Assembly: GCA_944358795.1 (NCBI GenBank)
Contig: CALVRW010000008.1
Coordinates: forward strand, 1 to 46,351
Length of the DNA stretch: 46,351 nt
Origin: an uncultured Bacilli bacterium
GTDB lineage: Bacteria > Bacillota_I > Bacilli_A > RF39 > UBA660
Direction of reading: 5' to 3'
Shown in pieces: positions 33,836 through 41,139 of this stretch. Under the pieces are notes generated by a model. The model was not told the DNA's origin. It was given only the letters and a program-made list of their open reading frames with translations, and ran no database searches. Both the position numbers and the translations under genes were made by a program. The number at the start of each line of letters is the position of its first letter. Within the stretch, counting starts at the first letter, position 1.

Positions 33836-33839
33836 AACA

Positions 33840-35435
33840 ATGAAAGAATTATTTATTTTATCTTGTATTCCATTCTTTCTTTATTTAGCAGTAAAGACAA
33901 GAGATGGATTAAATATGTTACAACAAAATTGGTATAATACCGATCAAAGATTTTTAAAATGGATTATTAAAAATCCATATAAAGTATTTGTAAATCCAGA
34001 TATGTGTTTTGTTATTTTAGCAATCACATTAGTAGTACCTGCCCATGTTGCAATGTTGATGTTTGCTATTTTCTATTTATTTATTCTTTACTTATATCTT
34101 CGTGCAAAGAAAAAAGAACAAGTAAAATTGAAATTTAATTTTACAAAACGTGCACGTCGTTTATCAGTAACAATCTTCGTACTTTATTTATTTCCAATTT
34201 TTGTAATGTGGTTGGGATTTACGGAATCATTTCTTGCTTATTACTATGTTATATTAGGAGCATTCGCATATTTTAATTATTTCTTTGTAATGCTTGCTAA
34301 TGTAATTAATGTACCAGTTGAAAAATATGTCTTTTTACATTTTAAACGTATGGCACAAAAGAAACTTGCTAGTATGCCAAATTTAAATGTAATCGGAATT
34401 ACTGGTAGTTTTGGTAAAACAAGTAGTAAACATATTTTAAATGATATTTTAAATGTAAAGTTTAATTCTTTCCCAACTCCAAAAAACTTTAATACAACAT
34501 ATGGGTTAATCTTAACAATTAATAATTATTTAGATAAATTTACGGATACGTTTATTGCCGAAATGGGAGCATTTAAGCAAGGTGAAATTAAAGAACTTTG
34601 TGATTTAGTACATCCAAAATATGGTATCTTAACAAGAATCGGAGAAGCTCATTTAGAAAGTTTCGGTAGCTTAGAAAATACAACAAAAACGAAATTTGAA
34701 TTAATTGAGTCATTACCAAGTGATGGTTGTGGTGTATTAAATTATGATGATGAAAGACAACGAAATTACAAATTAAAGAATAATTGTCATATTTTAACAA
34801 TTGGAATTGATAGTAAAGATGTTGATGTACGTGCTACTAATATTACGATTGGTGCGACTGGATCTACTTTTGAAGTTTTATTTAAGGGAGATGAAAAAGC
34901 ATATACGTTTGAAACAAGATTACTTGGAAAGCATAATATTTACAATATTTTAGCAAGTATTGCTCTTGGTCATTATTTAGGAATTGGAATTGAACAATTA
35001 CAAGTAGCAGTAAAAGGTGTTTCTAGTATTGAACATCGTTTAGAACTGAAAAAAATGGGTAGTCTAAATATTATAGATGATGCTTATAATTCTAATCCAA
35101 GTGGTTGCAAGAGTGCGCTAGAAGTGTTAAAATTAATGCCGGGGAAAAGAATTGTTGTAACACCTGGAATGATTGAACTAGGTAGTAAACAATATGAATG
35201 TAACCAAGAATTTGGTAGACAAATTGCAAGTAGTGCCGATGCGGTAATTCTAGTTGGAAAAGAACAAACAAAACCAATTTATGAAGGATTACAACTAGAA
35301 AAGTATAATGAAAAAAATATTTATGTTATTAATGACGTAAAAGAAGCATTTTCTCTTGCATTATCATTAAAAGAAGAGAAAGAAGTATATGTTCTTTTAG
35401 AAAATGATTTACCAGATACATTTAACGAAAAATAA
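33840..35435 (+). CDS. murF: MurF-like Mur ligase with N-terminal membrane segments
   Basis: The 531 residues start with about 170 residues of membrane helices (for example FVILAITLVVPAHVAMLMF and IFVLYLFPIFVMWLG), then a Mur ligase core. The core shows P-loop GITGSFGKTSSK, NFNTTYGL, the Glu region FIAEMGAFKQGEI, IGEAHLESFGS, LLGKHNIYN, EHRLELKK and DDAYNSNPSG. That pattern is MurF-like, so it likely adds D-Ala-D-Ala to UDP-MurNAc-tripeptide. The D-Ala-D-Ala ligase gene follows by 18 bases. Classic MurF is soluble and about 450 residues, so the membrane anchor is unusual; symbol tentative. Confidence 0.82.
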   Translation: MKELFILSCIPFFLYLAVKTRDGLNMLQQNWYNTDQRFLKWIIKNPYKVFVNPDMCFVILAITLVVPAHVAMLMFAIFYLFILYLYLRAKKKEQVKLKFNFTKRARRLSVTIFVLYLFPIFVMWLGFTESFLAYYYVILGAFAYFNYFFVMLANVINVPVEKYVFLHFKRMAQKKLASMPNLNVIGITGSFGKTSSKHILNDILNVKFNSFPTPKNFNTTYGLILTINNYLDKFTDTFIAEMGAFKQGEIKELCDLVHPKYGILTRIGEAHLESFGSLENTTKTKFELIESLPSDGCGVLNYDDERQRNYKLKNNCHILTIGIDSKDVDVRATNITIGATGSTFEVLFKGDEKAYTFETRLLGKHNIYNILASIALGHYLGIGIEQLQVAVKGVSSIEHRLELKKMGSLNIIDDAYNSNPSGCKSALEVLKLMPGKRIVVTPGMIELGSKQYECNQEFGRQIASSADAVILVGKEQTKPIYEGLQLEKYNEKNIYVINDVKEAFSLALSLKEEKEVYVLLENDLPDTFNEK

Positions 35436-35453
35436 AACTAGGAGGAAGTAAAC

Positions 35454-36656
35454 ATGAAGATTAAAGTAGGAGTTATATTTGGAGGTTCCACTGTTGAACA
35501 TGAAATTAGTATTATTTCAGCTGTTCAAGCAATGGGATATATGGACCAAGATAAATATGAAATTGTCCCAATTTATATCGATAAAAATAAAGATTGGTAT
35601 ACAGGGAAAATGTTAATGGATATTGAAATATATAAAGATTTTAATAATTTAAAACGATATGCAAAACGTGTTGTTTTAGTAAAAAAGAATGGACAATTTT
35701 ATTTACAAACATTGGGATTATGGAAACGAAATATTGTTGAGTTAGATATTGCTTTTCCAATTGTTCATGGAAACAATGCGGAAGATGGAACACTTGCTGG
35801 ATATTTAGATACAGTTGGAATTCCATATGTAGGGAGCCATGTACTAGGAGCAGCAATGGGACAAGATAAAGTTGTTATGAAACAAGTTATGAAAGCATGT
35901 AATTTACCAATTGTTGATTATACTTGGTTTTATGATACAGAATATACACATTTTGAAACAGAGATTAAAAAAGAAATTAAGAAGATTGGTTATCCAGTCA
36001 TTGTAAAACCAGCAACATTAGGAAGTAGTGTTGGAATTGTCTTTGTTAAAACAGAAGAAGAAATTGATGAAGCAATTCGTGAAGCAATTAAATATGATAA
36101 TAAAGTAGTAGTAGAAAAAGCAATTACCAATTTAACAGAAGTAAATTGTAGTGTTCTTGGAAACTATGAATATCAAGAGTTAAGTGCAATCGAAGAAGTA
36201 ATGAGTACCGATGAATTCTTAACTTATCAAGATAAATATCTTGGTAGTGGAGCAAAAAAAGGAGTAAAAGGAGCTGGTGCTAAAGGAATGGTCGCAACAG
36301 ACCGTATTATTCCTGCTCGTATTAGTGAAGACTTACAAAAACAAGTACGAGAAATTTCAAAAGAAACTTTTAAAGCTTTAAACTTAAGTGGATTATGTCG
36401 TATTGATTTCTTAGTAGATCAAAAAGCAAATAAAGTTTATGTCAATGAACCAAATACGATTCCAGGTAGTTTATCATTCTACTTATGGGAACCAATTGGG
36501 AAAAAATATCCAACTTTATTAGATGATATGATTAGTATTGCGATTAAAGACTTTAAAAACAGAAGTAAAAAAGTTCGTTCTTTTGATACTAACGTATTAA
36601 GTAATTTTGGTGGTACAAAAGGAGTAAAAGGTTTAAAAGGAAGTAAAAAATTCTAA
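35454..36656 (+). CDS. ddl: D-alanine--D-alanine ligase
   Basis: An ATP-grasp ligase of 400 residues. Evidence: FGGSTVEHEISIIS at the N-terminus, the ATP-site VKPATLGSSVGI, TEVNCSVLG, GLCRIDFLVD and the metal site NEPNTIPGSL. Length exceeds the usual 350-370 because of an insertion near residue 260 (KYLGSGAKKGVKGAGAKGM) and a basic Gly/Lys tail (GGTKGVKGLKGSKKF). AGGAGGAAGTAAAC precedes the ATG. Supplies D-Ala-D-Ala to the MurF-like ligase upstream. No vanH or vanX neighbours, so a D-Ala-D-Lac role is not supported. Confidence 0.92.
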   Translation: MKIKVGVIFGGSTVEHEISIISAVQAMGYMDQDKYEIVPIYIDKNKDWYTGKMLMDIEIYKDFNNLKRYAKRVVLVKKNGQFYLQTLGLWKRNIVELDIAFPIVHGNNAEDGTLAGYLDTVGIPYVGSHVLGAAMGQDKVVMKQVMKACNLPIVDYTWFYDTEYTHFETEIKKEIKKIGYPVIVKPATLGSSVGIVFVKTEEEIDEAIREAIKYDNKVVVEKAITNLTEVNCSVLGNYEYQELSAIEEVMSTDEFLTYQDKYLGSGAKKGVKGAGAKGMVATDRIIPARISEDLQKQVREISKETFKALNLSGLCRIDFLVDQKANKVYVNEPNTIPGSLSFYLWEPIGKKYPTLLDDMISIAIKDFKNRSKKVRSFDTNVLSNFGGTKGVKGLKGSKKF

Positions 36657-36658
36657 CG

Positions 36659-36697
36659 AAAAATAAGAAAGAGCGTTATTCTTTCTTATTTTTTTTC
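36659..36697. terminator. Bidirectional terminator between ddl and the oxidoreductase
   Basis: AAATAAGAAAGA and TCTTTCTTATTT pair perfectly around a 7-base loop with T-runs at both ends. The stop codon of the minus-strand gene (36678-36676) lies in the loop. Confidence 0.85.
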
Positions 36698-38166
36698 AGT
36701 TTAATAGAGTATACACTAGGTCCCTTTAAAACATTCCCATCGATATCAAATTTACTACCATGACAAGGGCAATCCCAAGTATTATCAATATAATTAAAGA
36801 TTAAATTACATTTCATATGGGGGCAAACATTTTTGACTTTATGTAAATTACCTTGTTCATCTTTATAAATTCCAATTCGAATACCATCTTCATAAGTAAT
36901 TTTTACATTATCTTGATAAAATGGTTGATCTTTGATAAATTTTGCTTTGATAATACTTTTGGTACTTGTATAACCATCGATAAAAAAGTTTTTGATCTTC
37001 TCCATATTAATTTTCCTTGAAGGTGAAACCAATTTCGCATACTTATTTTCTTTCCCTTCAATCAAGTCAGAAAGAATCATTCCTGCTAAAACCCCATTTG
37101 TCATTCCCCATTTATTAAATCCTGTCGCAATCATAAGATTGGGATTTTTATGGTTAATTGGTCCAATTAATGGAAGAGAATCATTTGACATAACATCATG
37201 TGTATACCAAATATAATCTGGAGTTACTTTGAAATCAAGATATAATTTCTGTTGTAATTCTTCCAATCGTTTTTCATAATCAAAGTGATTACTATTTTTA
37301 CTAGATTCTCCAGCATAGAGAAAGTAATTTTTATCGTCATAGTGAAAGCGGAAAGAATCGGTTGGTTTATTACTTGTAATTGCTTGAAAATGATAATTTT
37401 CATTGGTGTTTGTCGTTGTAATAAAGGAGTTTTCAATATGGGTACGAAATGGAATAAAACCAGGATGAATAAAGAATGGATAGTGGGTACAAACAATCAC
37501 TCTTTTAGCTAGAATCGTCCCTTTGTCGGTTGTAACTTGATAATGTTCGCCAATCTTAGTGATGGTTTGTGCTCTTACGTTCTGATAGATCTTCTTTCCT
37601 TGTTCTAAGGATAATTTTGCTAAAGCAGATAAATACTTAAGAGGATGAAATACAGCTTGATTTGAAGTTTTTAAAGCATATTTTACAGGGGTATCTAGAG
37701 GAATTTGTTCTTCTCGTTGATAGGAAAGATTGACTTTTTCATAAAAAGCTTCTTCTTTTTCAAACTCTGGAATTTCTGTTTCATCATTTGTAAAAACATA
37801 AGCATCTACTTCTTCATAGTCACAAGAAATTTGATTGGTTAAAATATGATGCTTTACTTGTTTAATCGCATCTATAGATGCTTCTAAATAAAGTCTAGCA
37901 GTATCAAAATTAAAGATTTTTTCTAATTTGTGATAACATAATTCCTGCATATAACAAAGTTTTCCCGTTGTTCTTGCGGTAGAACCCATTCCAATTTGAT
38001 CTTGATCAATTAAAACAATTGTCTCATTCTTTTTCTTTAATTCATATAAAGTAGAAATACCGGCAATTCCACCACCAATAATTAAAGTGTCAACTTCTAA
38101 ATGTTTGGGAATATCTTCAGTTATAAGTGGTTCTATTGCTTCTTGCCATAACGTTTCTTTTTTCAT
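36676..38166 (-). CDS. FAD-dependent oxidoreductase fused to a Rieske [2Fe-2S] domain
   Basis: A 496-residue fusion. The N-terminus is a DAO-type FAD domain: VDTLIIGGGIAGISTLYEL (dinucleotide-binding) and GMGSTARTTGKL; IATGFNKWGMTNG near residue 345 is the second FAD contact. The C-terminal 90 residues form a Rieske domain with CPH (about 447) and CPCH (about 465), giving the C-x-H and C-x2-H ligands. The layout matches Bacillus YhfW-like proteins. It probably oxidises an amine or similar small molecule; the electron acceptor is unknown. Start ATG 38166 behind TTGGTGATAG. Convergent with ddl. Confidence 0.9.
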   Translation of the reverse strand: MKKETLWQEAIEPLITEDIPKHLEVDTLIIGGGIAGISTLYELKKKNETIVLIDQDQIGMGSTARTTGKLCYMQELCYHKLEKIFNFDTARLYLEASIDAIKQVKHHILTNQISCDYEEVDAYVFTNDETEIPEFEKEEAFYEKVNLSYQREEQIPLDTPVKYALKTSNQAVFHPLKYLSALAKLSLEQGKKIYQNVRAQTITKIGEHYQVTTDKGTILAKRVIVCTHYPFFIHPGFIPFRTHIENSFITTTNTNENYHFQAITSNKPTDSFRFHYDDKNYFLYAGESSKNSNHFDYEKRLEELQQKLYLDFKVTPDYIWYTHDVMSNDSLPLIGPINHKNPNLMIATGFNKWGMTNGVLAGMILSDLIEGKENKYAKLVSPSRKINMEKIKNFFIDGYTSTKSIIKAKFIKDQPFYQDNVKITYEDGIRIGIYKDEQGNLHKVKNVCPHMKCNLIFNYIDNTWDCPCHGSKFDIDGNVLKGPSVYSIKLKKNKKE

Positions 38167-38231
38167 TCTATCACCAATAGTAGTATGTGATAAAATAATA
38201 AAAATATTTCTAAAATAATTGTTTCTATAAT

Positions 38232-38260
38232 TTGACCTTTTTTAATAAAATGTGTATGAT
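38232..38260 (+). promoter_or_regulatory. Promoter of the 189-residue protein gene
   Basis: TTGACC (38232-38237), 17 bases, TATGAT (38255-38260); a TATAAT overlaps at 38260-38265. Confidence 0.55.
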
Positions 38261-38288
38261 ATAATGTATTGAAAGAAAGAGGGAACTT

Positions 38289-38858
38289 ATGGCATATATT
38301 AATCAAAAGAAAAATTTAAAATTATTATTAATTGATCCAAATGGAGAAGTGGCAGTATGTTATGATGGGGATATTAAAGAAGATGAACATTATCATGCTT
38401 TATTACATACCATTAAAACAAAATTTTCTAGAAATAAAAAATTAGTAAAAAAAGCTGAAAAAAGGGAAGGACAAAATGCTGAACTTATTCATTTAATGTT
38501 AGACAATGATTTTGTTGTCATGTATGATACAACAAATTATCATAATTATCGTCCATATCACGATCATACTGGTAGTATCATGTTACCAAAAGCACCAAAA
38601 AAATTATCACGTAACCAACAAATTGAATTATTAAAATTAAGTAAAGAGTTACCAATGAATGAAAGTGGAATTGAATACGATAAAAATAATCACTTACCTT
38701 GTGTTACTTATTCTTTATTACAAGTTGCGTATCGAGATAAAAATAAACGTATCATTGATTTAAAAAATATAAAAAATTTAGTAACAGAATTGGTAGATGA
38801 TAAATTAGAGATGCAAACCGAAGAATCTTTAGAAACAGTTACACACCATACGAAGTAA
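38289..38858 (+). CDS. Uncharacterised 189-residue protein
   Basis: A soluble basic protein with a clear frame and GAAAGAGGGAACTT before the ATG. It is rich in His and Tyr in the middle (TTNYHNYRPYHDHTGSIM), which could bind a metal. No motif that I recognise, no signal peptide. It has its own promoter and terminator. Confidence 0.65.
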   Translation: MAYINQKKNLKLLLIDPNGEVAVCYDGDIKEDEHYHALLHTIKTKFSRNKKLVKKAEKREGQNAELIHLMLDNDFVVMYDTTNYHNYRPYHDHTGSIMLPKAPKKLSRNQQIELLKLSKELPMNESGIEYDKNNHLPCVTYSLLQVAYRDKNKRIIDLKNIKNLVTELVDDKLEMQTEESLETVTHHTK

Positions 38859-38863
38859 TTATA

Positions 38864-38884
38864 AAAACTCAGTTTGAGTTTTTT
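38864..38884 (+). terminator. Terminator of the 189-residue protein gene
   Basis: AAAACTCA and TGAGTTTT pair perfectly around GTT and run into T6. Confidence 0.75.
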
Positions 38885-38945
38885 ACTATTTTTTGAAGTT
38901 AAATTTTATAATGAGAACTATGTTATTTTATTGATAGGTGATACC

Positions 38946-39524
38946 ATGAATTTAGATGTATTAATAAGAGAGTTAAAATATTTAATTGAAGACGAATTAC
39001 ATAAAAATAAGATTGAATCATATCCAGGTATAGAAGAAGAAATAGAAGAGCTTATGCATTTTTTTCTAAGTCAAAGAGTAGAGTATCAATTGATTCCTGA
39101 TATGGTCAATCAAATGTTTATGAATCCACCAGAAGTTATTTTTATTAAAGAAGATGGAAACTATGAAAGAAAAAAACTTACCGCAAATGGATTACATTTA
39201 TCGGCTTTAATGGAATATGGAAAAGATATGTTAGTTCAAAACTATGATGAGGATTTAGAAATGGAATTGATGACTGCGAATCCGGATTGCTTAACGAAGT
39301 ATTTTTATGAACAAAAGATTACAGTGATACGTATATTTCATAATTCTATTGTTGGAAAAAGTTTTGCCGCAACAACACCGATTACAAGTCCAATTGTGGA
39401 AGAAACTTATCAACAATTAGAAGAGCAATTAAAGAAAGAAAAGAATGGAAAAATAGAATTTGGTATCTATGATCTTTATGATTACTCCTATAACTTTACT
39501 GAAGAGAGTAAGAAAATAAAATAA
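38946..39524 (+). CDS. Uncharacterised acidic 192-residue protein
   Basis: TAGGTGAT at 38935-38942 supports ATG 38946; an upstream in-frame ATG at 38874 sits in the preceding terminator and is rejected. The protein is helical and acidic (LIEDELHKNKIESYPGIEEEIEEL as a broken stretch across residues 11-36) with MVNQMFMNPPEVIFI and a Lys-rich end. No membrane segment or known motif. Confidence 0.65.
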   Translation: MNLDVLIRELKYLIEDELHKNKIESYPGIEEEIEELMHFFLSQRVEYQLIPDMVNQMFMNPPEVIFIKEDGNYERKKLTANGLHLSALMEYGKDMLVQNYDEDLEMELMTANPDCLTKYFYEQKITVIRIFHNSIVGKSFAATTPITSPIVEETYQQLEEQLKKEKNGKIEFGIYDLYDYSYNFTEESKKIK

Positions 39525-39540
39525 GAATAATATTCTTTTT
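39523..39540 (+). terminator. Short terminator
   Basis: AAGAATA and TATTCTT form a near-continuous palindrome followed by T6. Confidence 0.5.
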
Positions 39541-39590
39541 TGATTTTAAGTAAAGTGTATAAACTATTTTTTAGAAATTCAAAATAAATT

Positions 39591-39625
39591 AAAAAGTATG
39601 TCGAATCTATGACATACTTTTTTTT
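39591..39625 (+). terminator. Strong terminator with no gene of its own
   Basis: AAAAAGTATGTC and GACATACTTTTT pair perfectly around an 8-base loop, followed by a long T-run. The 50 bases before it hold no ORF, so it may back up the preceding terminator or mark a lost gene. Confidence 0.8.
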
Positions 39626-39628
39626 GTT

Positions 39629-39657
39629 TTGCTACATCGATAAGAAAAAAATATGAT
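39629..39657 (+). promoter_or_regulatory. Promoter of the disrupted small-protein unit
   Basis: TTGCTA (39629-39634), 17 bases, TATGAT (39652-39657); GAGAGGTGAAGG follows just before the ATG at 39686. Confidence 0.5.
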
Positions 39658-39685
39658 AAAGAGATTATAATAGAGAGGTGAAGGT

Positions 39686-39855
39686 ATGTGGGTGTATGTT
39701 GTAATCATTATGATTGTTTTGTGAAACTATAAAAGATGGGATTTAATACATCTAGTTTTGGAGATTTCATGAATCAAACGATGTCATCGGCACAAAGTGT
39801 GATGTCTTCTAGTAGTGGTGGTGGACACCAAGAGGAGTTTCTTGATAATCCCTGA
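39686..39855 (+). pseudogene. Small membrane-protein gene, probably disrupted
   Basis: A good ribosome binding site leads to ATG 39686, but the frame encodes only MWVYVVIIMIVL (hydrophobic) before TGA 39722-39724. A second frame, ATG 39736 to TGA 39855, encodes a 39-residue Ser/Gly-rich peptide (MNQTMSSAQSVMSSSSGG in its middle) but lacks a binding site. Promoter, binding site, hydrophobic start, polar tail and a terminator at 39894 look like one small membrane-anchored protein gene broken by indels. Two real tiny ORFs remain possible. Confidence 0.4.
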
Positions 39856-39893
39856 TAAAATGTATAAAAAAGAAAATCATGAAATGTAAAATG

Positions 39894-39925
39894 AAAACAT
39901 TAGGGAGATTCCTCTCTAACGTTTT
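39894..39925 (+). terminator. Imperfect terminator of the small-protein unit
   Basis: AAAACATTAGGGAGA pairs with TCTCTAACGTTTT with one mismatch and one bulge; T-rich sequence follows shortly after. Confidence 0.45.
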
Positions 39926-39977
39926 ATTGATTTTTTCGAAATAAACTATCACTATATAAATTGCTATCCCATATATG

Positions 39978-40013
39978 CCTTAGTAGGTAGAGCAACTGAC
40001 TCTTAATCAGTGG
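39978..40013 (+). pseudogene. tRNA-Lys fragment (D arm remnant plus intact anticodon arm)
   Basis: Bases 39986-40013 are identical over 28 nt to 40215-40242 of the complete tRNA-Lys(CTT) downstream, covering part of the D arm and the whole anticodon arm. The D loop lacks about five bases, and the T arm and 3' acceptor strand are absent, so it cannot be a normal tRNA. A partly paired CCATATA/TATATAGG closes the flanks. Confidence 0.75.
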
Positions 40014-40197
40014 CTATATAGGACATAAAAAAGAAAATGTAGAACTGACTTAATAAATTTATACACGAAATAAAAAGAGTGTTGATTTTCTTCCAATCAT
40101 TTCATAGGACCTTTTTTGCCTAAAATCAATAAAAATTTAATTTTGTTGTTTCTTTTTTTATTTTTTTGTGCTATACTTAATAAGTAATCGATTTTAT
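40014..40197. other. AT-rich gap between the tRNA fragment and tRNA-Lys
   Basis: No ORF, hairpin terminator or remnant is evident. TATACT at 40172-40177 is a likely -10 for the tRNA-Lys gene, with only a poor -35. Confidence 0.35.
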
Positions 40198-40273
40198 GGG
40201 CTGTTAGCTCAGTTGGTAGAGCAACTGACTCTTAATCAGTGGGTCTAGGGTTCGAGTCCCTAACAGCCCACCA
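40198..40273 (+). tRNA. tRNA-Lys (anticodon CTT)
   Basis: Full cloverleaf: acceptor GGGCTGT/ACAGCCC, anticodon loop CTCTTAA, T loop GTTCGAG, and an encoded CCA (40271-40273). 76 nt. Confidence 0.97.
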
Positions 40274-40306
40274 TGACGATAGAAACTCGAGTATTCGAGA
40301 TAATGT

Positions 40307-40334
40307 AGTGACTAATGAAACAGTCACTTTTTTT
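40307..40334 (+). terminator. Terminator of tRNA-Lys
   Basis: AGTGACT and AGTCACT pair perfectly around an 8-base loop, followed by T7. A second small palindrome, CTCGAGTATTCGAG, precedes it at 40286-40299. Confidence 0.8.
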
Positions 40335-40341
40335 ATTCAAT

Positions 40342-40370
40342 TTGACAAGCAAAGAAAGTTGTGCTATGAT
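40342..40370 (+). promoter_or_regulatory. Promoter of the DUF4097-like gene
   Basis: Perfect TTGACA (40342-40347), 17 bases, TATGAT (40365-40370). Confidence 0.75.
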
Positions 40371-40400
40371 AGGCGAGCATTTTTTGAAAGGGGGATATTT

Positions 40401-41117
40401 ATGCATAATAAGAAAATAATTAATATGGAAACAAAAACAGTTTATGTTGATGTCGATCATACAGATGTAGAAGTAGAATTAGGAAAGGACAAAGAATCAT
40501 TTTTATTGTATCATCCTGATTTAATGGTAGAACAAGAAGATGAAAAGTTATTTGTTCATGAAAGTGATATGGATGAAGACTATGTGACAATTGTTACAAA
40601 TGGTGATAATGATGTTCAGGTATCCAATGGTGATGGACTTGTAATTATGATTCCAAACGAAGGTCAAATTCAATCTGAGGATAGAAAAACAATTATGAGT
40701 AAAGGTCAAATTTTCTCTTTAAATAAGAACAAATTTGATAAAAAACTAAAACAACATGTAAAATTTGTATTAGGACAAGATGCGAAATTTGATTTTGTAA
40801 TCGCAACGAAAAGTGGAAATGTTCAAGTAAATGAACTTGCAAGAACTGATTTAGATATTACAACAGATACAGGAAATATAGATTTAATTGATATTGATTC
40901 TGCTATTACAAAAGTAGATACATCAAGAGGAAATGTTAATGTAACAATATTAGATACTTTAAAAAATTATCGAACTATTTTAAAAACAATTCATGGAAAA
41001 ATCCAACAAGAATCACTTGGAAACACTTATGAAAATGGACCAGTAAAAAAACATGTATTAGATGTATGTTCAAAACATGGTGACATTAATGTAGTATTTC
41101 ATAGCAAACAAAAATAA
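40401..41117 (+). CDS. DUF4097-like beta-helix protein
   Basis: ATG 40401 behind AAAGGGGG is the start (238 residues); the frame is open upstream into tRNA-Lys but has no binding site there. The C-terminal half repeats short beta strands of DUF4097/putative adhesin type: ATKSGNVQV, TTDTGNIDLIDID, DTSRGNVNVTI, KTIHGKIQ, SKHGDINVVF. No signal peptide or membrane segment, so it is probably cytosolic despite the adhesin label. Function unknown. Confidence 0.78.
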   Translation: MHNKKIINMETKTVYVDVDHTDVEVELGKDKESFLLYHPDLMVEQEDEKLFVHESDMDEDYVTIVTNGDNDVQVSNGDGLVIMIPNEGQIQSEDRKTIMSKGQIFSLNKNKFDKKLKQHVKFVLGQDAKFDFVIATKSGNVQVNELARTDLDITTDTGNIDLIDIDSAITKVDTSRGNVNVTILDTLKNYRTILKTIHGKIQQESLGNTYENGPVKKHVLDVCSKHGDINVVFHSKQK

Positions 41118-41139
41118 GGAATCAATCCTTATTTTTTTT
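41111..41139. terminator. Bidirectional terminator
   Basis: AAAATAAGGA and TCCTTATTTT pair perfectly around ATCAA between convergent genes, with T-runs on both strands. Confidence 0.85.

Noticed and set aside
33101-36656. Vancomycin-resistance-type D-Ala-D-Lac operon
   Set aside because: The ligase has the EHEISIIS start of ordinary Ddl, and no VanH dehydrogenase or VanX dipeptidase gene is adjacent.
36992-37512. Plus-strand ORFs opposite the Rieske-FAD gene
   Set aside because: They lack ribosome binding sites and motifs and mirror the codon pattern of a clear minus-strand gene.
38874-38945. Upstream in-frame ATG that would lengthen the 192-residue protein by 24 residues
   Set aside because: It lies inside the preceding terminator hairpin and has no ribosome binding site; ATG 38946 has TAGGTGAT.
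39722-39724. TGA read as Trp, joining the 12-codon ORF to more sequence
   Set aside because: TGG is used for Trp throughout and several genes clearly end with TGA; the extended frame (NYKRWDLIHLVLEIS) also stops soon after.
40239-40400. Extension of the DUF4097-like ORF back into tRNA-Lys
   Set aside because: It would overlap an intact tRNA, its terminator and the gene's own promoter; ATG 40401 has AAAGGGGG.
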